NCBI GenBank assembly: GCA_029262915.1
Contig: JAJCYN010000379.1
Span: 1 to 11,296 of the forward strand
Reading direction: 5' to 3'
DNA length: 11,296 nt
Origin: Flavobacteriales bacterium
GTDB taxonomy: Bacteria; Bacteroidota; Bacteroidia; Flavobacteriales_E; Vicingaceae
How positions within the stretch are numbered: position 1 is the stretch's first letter; every line of letters begins with the position of its first letter. Shown in pieces: positions 6,104-11,296 of this stretch. Made by a program: the position numbers and the translations under genes. Under the pieces are notes generated by a model, which saw only the letters and a program-made list of their open reading frames with translations, was not told the DNA's origin and did not search any database.

Positions 6104-6916
6104 ATGAAAAAAAATGGAATTATTGCAGCCTTAATGTTAGGAACATTTGGCTTATCAGCAACAAGTTGTTCAAACAACGAAACCGCAACAACAGAAAATG
6201 CTTCTGAACAAGCGATAGTACAAACAGTAGCAGAAGTTACAGAACCTTCTACAACTAAAGAAGTAGTGTTTAAAAAAGGTAAATTAATCGAAGTGGCTTT
6301 CCTATCTGTAAAAGAAGGAAAAGGACCACAATTAAAGGGAGAATATTTCCCTAAAGTAATGCCAATTGTAATAGAATATGGCGGAAAACCTTTAATGAAG
6401 GTTGGAGTTAAAAATGCCTGGTCGGAAGATATAAAACCACAAATGGTTGTATTTTTTGAATGGCCAAGTGCTGCTAAAAAAGAAGCTTTTGAAAAAGACC
6501 CAAGATTTATTGAGGTAAAAAAGATAAGAGATGATGCGTTGAGTTTTTTAAAATTGAGCTTTTTTGAAGTAGCTAAAAATATGCCAGTCCAATTAGATGG
6601 AAGCAAATTTTATGAAGTGTATGGAATGTCTATGAACAAAGAAAAAGGGCATTTAATGCAAAAATATTTTGAAAAAGCAGGCCCGCTTTGTACCAATGAA
6701 TATGGAGTTGATTTTGCCTTATCGATGACTCCTGTTAAAGTAAACATTTCAGGTCATAAACATTATGTTCCTCAAACATTTGGGTTAGCCATTTGGCCTA
6801 ATGCAGAAGCCAACTCTAAGTATTTTGGTTCTGAAGAATATGCAGCAATCAAGCACTTTAAAGAAGATGCTTTAGAAAAAATAGATGCCTGGCAAGGTGC
6901 AGTAATTTTAGAATAA
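6104..6916 (+). CDS. Lipoprotein with two tandem DUF1330-like (dimeric alpha-beta barrel) domains
   Basis: Seen: 270 residues. The signal peptide ends in a lipobox (SATS-C22) and is followed by a Ser/Thr/Glu-rich linker to about 55. Two similar units follow. Unit 1 (about 58-157) has KLIEVAFLSVKEG, EYFPKVMPIVIEYGG, and VVFFEWPSAAKKEAFEKDPRF. Unit 2 (about 167-270) has FYEVYGMSMNKEKG, YFEKAGPLCTNEYG, and LAIWPNAEANSKYFGSEEY. Each has the strand-helix-strand-strand-helix order of the ferredoxin-like DUF1330/EthD fold, with the typical 'W-P-s-a-ea-...-F-....-Y' block. Known: these small domains usually pair as dimers; here the dimer would be intramolecular. A function is not established. It stands first in a run with the SDR and SRPBCC genes and follows a terminator, so it needs its own promoter. 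It is predicted to be membrane-anchored on the periplasmic side. The domain call is good but made by eye. Confidence 0.72.
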   Translation: MKKNGIIAALMLGTFGLSATSCSNNETATTENASEQAIVQTVAEVTEPSTTKEVVFKKGKLIEVAFLSVKEGKGPQLKGEYFPKVMPIVIEYGGKPLMKVGVKNAWSEDIKPQMVVFFEWPSAAKKEAFEKDPRFIEVKKIRDDALSFLKLSFFEVAKNMPVQLDGSKFYEVYGMSMNKEKGHLMQKYFEKAGPLCTNEYGVDFALSMTPVKVNISGHKHYVPQTFGLAIWPNAEANSKYFGSEEYAAIKHFKEDALEKIDAWQGAVILE

Positions 6917-6922
6917 TAATCC

Positions 6923-6982
6923 AAGATAGGGAGACTTCTAAATCATTAAGTTATTTGGTTCTATGAAGCTCTCCCTTATCTT
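6923..6982. other. 16-bp imperfect hairpin between the DUF1330 and SDR genes
   Basis: AAGATAGGGAGACTTC (6923-6938) is the inverted complement of GAAGCTCTCCCTTATCTT (6965-6982), apart from two single-base bulges. The loop is 26 nt. No T run follows on either strand; the plus strand continues with CAAAAAAAA. It is therefore not a standard terminator. It could be an mRNA processing or attenuation structure, or the remnant of a small inverted-repeat element. It sits in the leader of the SDR gene. Confidence 0.6.
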
Positions 6983-6995
6983 CAAAAAAAATAAG

Positions 6996-7802
6996 ATGAA
7001 ACAATTTAAAGAAAAATATGGCGATTATGCTCTTATAACTGGAGCTTCTTCGGGTATAGGAAAAGAATTTGCCAAGCAATTAGCAGCTAAAGGATTAAAT
7101 TTAGTATTGGTTGCTCGTAGAAAAAACAAGTTAGATGAGTTAGCATCAGAACTTAAAAAACAACATCAAATAAAAGTAAAAACAATAGAATTAGATTTAC
7201 TAAATGATAAAGCCATAGAGCGTTTAGTTTATGAAACCAAAGACTTAACTATTGGCTTAGTAATTCCAAATGCGGGAATGGAAGTGCACGGAGATTTTGT
7301 GAAAAATAATTATGAAGCAGAATCAAAAGTTGTACAACTAAATACACTAATTCCTATGCAATTAGCACATATTTATGGAGCAAAAATGGTTAAACGAAAA
7401 AAAGGAGGAATCATTTTCATTTCTTCCACATTCGGACATCAATCTGTACCTTATTTTGCCAATTATGCTGCTACCAAAGCATACATTTTAAGTATTGGGC
7501 AAGCATTAAATTATGAGTTCAAAAAATCGGGTGTTGACGCAACAGTACTTTCTCCAGGCTTAACCAAAACAGAAATGGTGGATGGTATGAAAGATATGGA
7601 CTTTGGAAAAATGCCCATTGTAGAAATGAAAGTTGAACCAGTTGTTAAAAAGGCCATAAATGCGTTGGGTAAAAAACAAGCTACAATTCCAGGTGGTAGA
7701 AACATTTTTATGGATGTGATGGGAAAGTTTACTACTCCTCGTTGGATGCTTACCAATATGTTTGGATTCTTGGTTCATAGAGCAATGGTAAATAAATATT
7801 AA
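6996..7802 (+). CDS. Short-chain dehydrogenase/reductase (SDR family NAD(P)-dependent oxidoreductase)
   Basis: Seen: 268 residues from ATG 6996. The Rossmann nucleotide motif TGASSGIG is at 15-22, followed by ARRKNKLDEL, where the basic residues after the second strand suggest NADP(H). NAG is at 92-94. The catalytic set is Ser at 143/144, Y157 and K161 (the YxxxK in NYAATKAY), and PGLTKTEM lies near 187-194. The C-terminal block with PGGRN and PR-W resembles the DltE/YqjQ-type SDRs that keep a long C-terminal helix region. An ATG at 6963 is in frame but lies within the right arm of a hairpin and would add an atypical 11-residue leader, so 6996 is preferred. Known: SDRs interconvert alcohols and carbonyls; the substrate cannot be predicted here. 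The gene is 13 bp upstream of the SRPBCC gene, so they are cotranscribed. Cytosolic. Confidence 0.9.
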   Translation: MKQFKEKYGDYALITGASSGIGKEFAKQLAAKGLNLVLVARRKNKLDELASELKKQHQIKVKTIELDLLNDKAIERLVYETKDLTIGLVIPNAGMEVHGDFVKNNYEAESKVVQLNTLIPMQLAHIYGAKMVKRKKGGIIFISSTFGHQSVPYFANYAATKAYILSIGQALNYEFKKSGVDATVLSPGLTKTEMVDGMKDMDFGKMPIVEMKVEPVVKKAINALGKKQATIPGGRNIFMDVMGKFTTPRWMLTNMFGFLVHRAMVNKY

Positions 7803-7815
7803 TCAATTAAAAAAT

Positions 7816-8403
7816 ATGAAAATGAAAAATTTAAAATCAACAATTATTGTGATAATGTTACTATTTACATCTTTTAGTTCTTTTGCTAAAAAAGATAAAG
7901 CACCTACAATTATTACAAAAGAAATAACCATTAATTCAGATATCGAAAAAGCGTGGAAAGTTTTAGGTCCTGAATTTGCAGATGCTCATAAGTGGGCTTC
8001 TTCCATCAAACATTCTGAGGCAAGTGACAATAAAAGCTTTAATGGTTCTACTTGTTCAGAAAGAGGTTGTGATGTTTCAGGAATAGGAGATATAAAAGAA
8101 AAGATTACTAAATATTCTGATACTGAACACGTGCTTTCTTATGATGTTTATGAAGGAATGCCTAAAATGGTAAGACATATGAATAATCATTGGAAGCTAA
8201 CCGATTTAGGTAATGGTAACGTTAAATTGGAAATGAAAATGACAATGAAAACTGGTGGCTTTATGGGAACTATGATGAAAGGAATGATGAAAAAGAAAAT
8301 GTCTAAAACAGCCGATGAAGTAATTGAAGAATTCAAGTACTATGTGGAGACAGGAAATCCACATCCTCGAAAAATAAAAGCTACGAAAAAACAAAAATCA
8401 TAG
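7816..8403 (+). CDS. Exported SRPBCC-fold protein
   Basis: Seen: 195 residues. A Sec signal peptide (MKMKNLKSTIIVIMLLFTS, cleavage near SFA24) is followed by an SRPBCC (START/Bet v1-like) domain: KEITINSDIEKAWKVLGPEF (35-54), TCSERGCDVSGIGDIKEKI (79-97), LSYDVYEGMP (107-116), HWKLTDLGNGNVKLEMKM (125-142) and a long C-terminal helix with TADEVIEEFKYYVE. The tail is Lys-rich. Known: the fold holds a hydrophobic ligand in a deep groove; bacterial members range from polyketide cyclases to lipid or aromatic binders. C80 and C85 could form a disulfide in the periplasm. The segment before the last helix is Met-rich (149-162), at a place where relatives have Leu/Met repeats. It comes 13 bp after the SDR gene and is followed by a terminator, so it ends that operon. 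An alternative ATG two codons in (7822) is equally possible. Confidence 0.82.
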   Translation: MKMKNLKSTIIVIMLLFTSFSSFAKKDKAPTIITKEITINSDIEKAWKVLGPEFADAHKWASSIKHSEASDNKSFNGSTCSERGCDVSGIGDIKEKITKYSDTEHVLSYDVYEGMPKMVRHMNNHWKLTDLGNGNVKLEMKMTMKTGGFMGTMMKGMMKKKMSKTADEVIEEFKYYVETGNPHPRKIKATKKQKS

Positions 8404-8423
8404 TAGTTATTTTCTATAAACAC

Positions 8424-8454
8424 CAAAAGGCCATTATTTAGCCTTTTGTTTTTT
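8424..8454 (+). terminator. Rho-independent terminator after the SRPBCC gene
   Basis: The 8-bp perfect stem CAAAAGGC (8424-8431) / GCCTTTTG (8441-8448) has a 9-nt loop, with a T run at 8449-8454. It begins 20 bases after the stop and closes the DUF1330-SDR-SRPBCC run. The A-rich left arm and T-rich right arm give it some bidirectional character. Confidence 0.85.
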
Positions 8455-8541
8455 ATAATTAGGCTTACAACCAAATAATTAAGTCCAACTTTAAGGTTAT
8501 TTAGCTTCACTTACATACAAATTTTGTCGTAACTTTATGGA

Positions 8542-9462
8542 ATGAAACAGCAACATATTTTAGTACTGAATTTGGTATTGTTACTATTCATTCTGAGTTG
8601 TTCTAATAATTCACAAAAAAAGAATAATGTTATCGAAAAGGGTATTGAACAATCAGCAGAATTTAATGCATATTGGTACAATAATGAAGCAGAGATTACT
8701 AGTTATAAATTGGAGCAAGCTCGATATGGTGAAATACATACAGGTAAAGCGGCATTGATATTTGTAACAGAACCTTTTTTCCGTCAAAAACAAGTAAAAG
8801 CAGATAATCCTAATGAGGAAGATTATTCTGTTTTAAAATTAAATTTTACCAAAAAATTTACTACTGGTATTTATCCTTATTCTATGATAACATCGAGTTT
8901 TACACCTGTAAATTATTCCAATGCTCACACGTTAAAAACAACTACAAGCTCTCAAGAATGGTGCGGACATACTTACACACAAATCAATAATAAAAATGGA
9001 AAATATATCGTTACTGCTTTCTCTTATTTTGAAGATGAAGGAGACCAAAATTTTGAAATAAAAGAACAATGGTTGGAAGATGAAATATGGTCTAAAATCA
9101 GGTTAAACCCTGAACTACTTCCCACAGGAAAAATAGAAATGATTCCTTCTTCATTTTACGTTCGATTAATGCATAAAGAACTAAAAGTTTATCAGGCTGA
9201 AATTACAAAAACAGTTCTTAACGATAGCATTACTGCTTACAAAATTTATTATGAAGAATTAGACAGAGAACTGACTATTAATTATAAAAACTCATTTCCT
9301 TATACTATAGAAAATTGGGAAGAAACCTATGTAAGTGGTTGGGGAGATAAAGCTCAAAAATTAACTACTAAAGCAACTAAGCTAAAAAGGATAAAATCAG
9401 CTTATTGGACAAAAAATAAAGTAGAAAATATCGACTTGCGGAAAGAATTGGAGTTGGATTAA
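8542..9462 (+). CDS. Conserved Bacteroidota lipoprotein of unknown function
   Basis: Seen: 306 residues, with a signal peptide and lipobox (FILS-C20), then FNAYWYNNEAEITSYKLEQARYGEI (41-65), ALIFVTEPFF (71-80), VKADNP and VLKLNFTKKFTTGIYPYS (97-114), and SSQEWCGHTYTQIN (136-149). The body is beta-rich with one internal Cys (C141). I recognise this pattern as a family common in Bacteroidota whose database entries are often labelled 'septum formation inhibitor Maf'. The sequence shows nothing of the cytosolic Maf nucleotide pyrophosphatase fold, and it is an exported lipoprotein, so that name should not be copied. It stands alone between a terminator and a convergent gene. The leader holds TAACTTTA (8530-8537), a -7-like sequence so close to the ATG that the mRNA could be nearly leaderless. 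The function is unknown. Confidence 0.82.
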   Translation: MKQQHILVLNLVLLLFILSCSNNSQKKNNVIEKGIEQSAEFNAYWYNNEAEITSYKLEQARYGEIHTGKAALIFVTEPFFRQKQVKADNPNEEDYSVLKLNFTKKFTTGIYPYSMITSSFTPVNYSNAHTLKTTTSSQEWCGHTYTQINNKNGKYIVTAFSYFEDEGDQNFEIKEQWLEDEIWSKIRLNPELLPTGKIEMIPSSFYVRLMHKELKVYQAEITKTVLNDSITAYKIYYEELDRELTINYKNSFPYTIENWEETYVSGWGDKAQKLTTKATKLKRIKSAYWTKNKVENIDLRKELELD

Positions 9463-9530
9463 TTAACCTGACAGTCATAAATCGATATTTCATTCATAGC
9501 CTATTGATTAAAAACATCTTGAAATCTTAA

Positions 9531-11036
9531 TTAGCTCTTTATTTTTCGATCTAACCAAGATATAAAATCAAAATAATCCAACGCTACCCTTTCATTTGGA
9601 TCTTTCGTTATCTCAACCAATTTGTTTTTTGTCGATTCAAAAATACTTGTTAAAGCATCTTGATTTTGTAATTTGGTTATACTTCTAAAAAAATCAATAA
9701 AAACCTGTTCTGTTTTATAAACGGATTTTCTTTTTAATAAAAAACGATACGTATTCTTGATAATGTATGGAAGTGTTTCGTAATCATTTAGCTCATAATA
9801 AATAATACAATTAAACATTCTCGCAAAGCAATGCAAATCTCCTCTTAAGTTAGCATCATCACTATTTATAACTTTATTTATCCAAAATTTAGCTTGTTTG
9901 TAATCTTGTAAATAAAAGAAAACATAAGAAATGTTAAAGCTTAAAATGATTATATAATCCTTTTCAACAGTGTCATTGTATTCTTCTAAAAGAATAGCAA
10001 TATCAGGAATTAAGGTTTTAGCTTTTAAATAATCCTTATTTTCTGTATGTGTTGCAATAAATCCATTATAATATCGCGTAAGAATTTTACACCTAATTTG
10101 TCGATTTTTTTTAACCATTGAATGCTGAGCCAATTCTTTCAACTTTTCTACACAACTTAAACGTTCATCATACTTTTCTCCTTGAGGACAAGAAAACATA
10201 TAATTGTTTAATGCAATTGTATAAGCTTCAATGTCGGCAACAGTAATTAGCTCATTGGACTCTATGTGTTTAAGGTAGTCCTTTTGGTTTTTTCGACTGT
10301 TTTTTGAATCTTTTATTGCAGAATAATACAAGCCTTTTGCATTAAAAAGGTGCATTTTTGCATAATACGAAGCATCTTTTATTTCTTCAGCCGTTAAGTT
10401 ATTTAATGCGGCTGTAATCCTATCCTGTTTTGTTTGTTCCCTTGCCGTAAAATCTTTTTTTAAAATAGCAGCTATTTCTGTACTTGCTTTTATTGATTTG
10501 CAAAGTATTTCATACTGTTTTACTTTATCAGCAATTTCATTCAATAATGTTTGTACTTCCTCTACAGAATGGTTTGCATAACCACTGTTGCTAATTATTT
10601 TCCGTTCCCACTCCAATACTCGAAGTATGTGGAAATCATCCTTGTAATAAGCACAAGCTTTTTTTGCCTTATTAATAACTTGAATACATTGATTGTATAA
10701 GCCTTTCTTATTAAGTATATGTATTTGATTAAGGTATTTCCTTAACTCTAATTCATAATCATTATTAGAATGAAATGCCTCTAAACTATCTAAAATGATT
10801 TTGTATAACCTGTTTTTTAAATTAGGCAATTGTTTAGCATCAGCAAAAGTCATTTTCTTTAAGATATGGCTTTCATCGTACGATTTTTGTTTACTAACTA
10901 AATCATACAACAATAATGTTTTATTATTATCGGAATTATAGATGGAAGCATAGAGTTTAAAATGTCTCTTTTCCGGCTGCGTTAATGACCTGATTAAATG
11001 ATATAAATCGGCTGATTTCTTTCTAACACTTATCAT
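9531..11036 (-). CDS. Helical-repeat (TPR-like) cytosolic protein of unknown function
   Basis: Seen: 501 residues, no signal peptide or membrane segment, almost wholly predicted helix. The N-terminus (ADLYHLIRSLTQPEKRHFKLYA, 9-30) has a look I associate with a Bacteroidota-only family of about 500 residues. Helix pairs of the TPR sort can be seen, with the small-residue/aromatic spacing of such repeats: about 102-130 (ILNKKGLYNQCIQVINKAKK), 225-240 (YYAKMHLFNAKGLYYSA) and 368-392 (ISYVFFYLQDYKQAKFWINKV). No catalytic motif is visible. Codon use and AT content match the neighbours. It is convergent with the preceding lipoprotein (68 bp apart, no clear terminator) and divergent from the exported protein starting at 11216. 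Inferred: a scaffold or protein-protein interaction role, possibly linked to the divergent exported protein. The TPR call is by eye. Confidence 0.75.
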   Translation of the reverse strand: MISVRKKSADLYHLIRSLTQPEKRHFKLYASIYNSDNNKTLLLYDLVSKQKSYDESHILKKMTFADAKQLPNLKNRLYKIILDSLEAFHSNNDYELELRKYLNQIHILNKKGLYNQCIQVINKAKKACAYYKDDFHILRVLEWERKIISNSGYANHSVEEVQTLLNEIADKVKQYEILCKSIKASTEIAAILKKDFTAREQTKQDRITAALNNLTAEEIKDASYYAKMHLFNAKGLYYSAIKDSKNSRKNQKDYLKHIESNELITVADIEAYTIALNNYMFSCPQGEKYDERLSCVEKLKELAQHSMVKKNRQIRCKILTRYYNGFIATHTENKDYLKAKTLIPDIAILLEEYNDTVEKDYIIILSFNISYVFFYLQDYKQAKFWINKVINSDDANLRGDLHCFARMFNCIIYYELNDYETLPYIIKNTYRFLLKRKSVYKTEQVFIDFFRSITKLQNQDALTSIFESTKNKLVEITKDPNERVALDYFDFISWLDRKIKS

Positions 11037-11108
11037 TTTAAAATTAAATAAATTTTACTTTACAACAAATCACTACCTACTGATAATCAATGTTTAAGAA
11101 AAAAATAT

Positions 11109-11157
11109 CAAATATAACAACACAAATATACTATTATAACTTGCCATTAAAAACAAA
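11109..11157 (-). promoter_or_regulatory. Candidate promoter region of the helical-repeat gene, with twin TATATTTG boxes
   Basis: On the minus strand TATATTTG (TAnnTTTG) occurs twice, at 11130-11123 and 11116-11109, 14 bases apart. TTTG at 11157-11154 lies 23 bases before the first box, a slightly long but possible -33 to -7 spacing. The start codon at 11036 would leave a leader of about 80 nt. Confidence 0.4.
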
Positions 11158-11163
11158 TAATGA

Positions 11164-11196
11164 TTTGATTTTTTTCTGCTAAAAAAGGAAACTTTG
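11164..11196 (+). promoter_or_regulatory. Candidate promoter for the exported protein starting at 11216
   Basis: TTTG (11164-11167), 21 bases, then AAACTTTG (11189-11196) fits the Bacteroidota -33/-7 arrangement (TTG and TAnnTTTG, about 17-23 apart) with one mismatch. A start near 11200 leaves a leader of about 15 nt before the ATG. The -33 TTTG is part of a CAAAT-AATG-ATTTG palindrome (11154-11167) shared with the divergent promoter. Confidence 0.4.
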
Positions 11197-11215
11197 TAAG
11201 AAATTTTAACAAGCT

Positions 11216-11296
11216 ATGAAAAAGAGAACAGCAGTATTATCATTAGTTATAAGTGCGTTGGCTCTCCTCCCCTTTGGGGAGGCTGGGAGGGGCTTT
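11216..11296 (+). CDS. Start of an exported protein, cut by the window end and overlapping a GC-rich repeat
   Basis: Seen: an ATG at 11216 opens a frame that stays open to the last base (27 codons). The first 18 residues, MKKRTAVLSLVISALALL, are a textbook Sec signal peptide start. From about codon 16 on, the frame runs into a GC-rich palindrome and reads LLPFGEAGRGF, which does not look like a natural continuation. Two readings are possible. The repeat may have inserted into the signal-peptide region of a larger exported protein, leaving it broken or fused; or the repeat may be in frame and tolerated. The position, divergent from the helical-repeat gene and with a promoter-like sequence 20 bases upstream, supports a real gene start. 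The protein cannot be identified from what is visible. Confidence 0.45.
   Translation, partial: MKKRTAVLSLVISALALLPFGEAGRGF
11262..11296. repeat. GC-rich REP-like palindromic repeat, cut by the window end
   Basis: From CTCTCCTCCCC on, the DNA jumps to about 70% GC in a roughly 30% GC window. CCTCCCC-TTT-GGGGAGG (11266-11282) is a perfect 7-bp hairpin. It is followed by CTGGGAGGGGCTTT, which can also pair with the left arm. GC-rich repeats of this shape recur dispersed in flavobacterial genomes, to my knowledge as REP/MITE-like elements. Only one partial copy is in this window, so repetition is not shown here. Confidence 0.6.

Noticed and set aside
6079..6606. 175-codon minus-strand open frame opposite the DUF1330 gene
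   Set aside because: It is antisense to a lipoprotein with clear domain structure and has no family resemblance of its own.
6963..6995. Upstream in-frame ATG giving an 11-residue longer SDR protein
   Set aside because: It lies in the right arm of the hairpin, adds a leader (MKLSLIFKKNK) not typical of SDR proteins, and ATG 6996 gives the usual short distance to the TGASSGIG motif.
7511..7778. Two minus-strand open frames opposite the SDR gene
   Set aside because: Both are inside a gene with a full catalytic motif set and neither has motifs or a plausible leader.
8233..8304. Met-rich stretch of the SRPBCC protein as a copper-binding motif
   Set aside because: This region of SRPBCC proteins often has repeated Leu/Met before the last helix, and no accompanying His/Cys metal pattern is present.
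9463..9530. Shared bidirectional terminator between the convergent genes
   Set aside because: No stem longer than a few bases was found in the 68-bp gap; only short AT-rich palindromes such as ATCGAT.
1..11296. CRISPR array, toxin-antitoxin pair, phage or transposon system
   Set aside because: No regularly spaced repeats, integrase, transposase, nuclease or toxin-like small gene pair could be seen on either strand.

Overview
The window is about 30% GC, with A-rich leaders and few Shine-Dalgarno sequences. It carries lipobox lipoproteins, Bacteroidota-type TAnnTTTG promoter boxes and Bacteroidota families (DUF3570, DUF4266, a 500-residue helical-repeat orphan). It therefore looks like a chromosomal or contig segment from a marine-type flavobacterium (Flavobacteriaceae or a close relative). 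No rRNA, tRNA, CRISPR array, transposase or phage gene is visible.

Layout. (1) Positions 1-1957 hold three overlapping plus-strand genes: the C-terminal half of an ApbE FAD:protein FMN transferase, a tiny DUF4266 lipoprotein ending in a Gly-rich CGC tail, and a DUF3570 outer-membrane barrel. This is a recurrent but uncharacterised envelope cassette. (2) Positions 2051-3850 hold an LpxR-like lipid A 3'-O-deacylase and, 15 bp later, an alpha-carbonic anhydrase lipoprotein that lacks the usual N-terminal segment. (3) Positions 3920-8403 hold a TetR and an AraC regulator joined by an ATGA overlap. They are followed by an AhpD-like carboxymuconolactone decarboxylase-family protein, a strong terminator, and then a run of a tandem DUF1330 lipoprotein, a short-chain dehydrogenase and an exported SRPBCC protein, closed by a second terminator. 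This reads like a locally regulated small-molecule or thiol/electrophile stress module, but its substrate cannot be read from sequence. (4) Positions 8542-9462 hold a conserved Bacteroidota lipoprotein of unknown function. (5) A convergent minus-strand gene (9531-11036) encodes a cytosolic helical-repeat protein. (6) A divergent promoter region leads into the start of an exported protein at 11216, whose sequence runs straight into a very GC-rich palindromic repeat at the end of the window.

The points most worth following are the ApbE/DUF4266/DUF3570 cassette, the TetR-AraC detoxification-like module with candidate operators over its -7 boxes, the unexplained 16-bp hairpin before the SDR gene, and the REP-like repeat that falls inside or replaces the coding sequence of the last gene. 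All functional assignments are from motif recognition by eye, without database searches.
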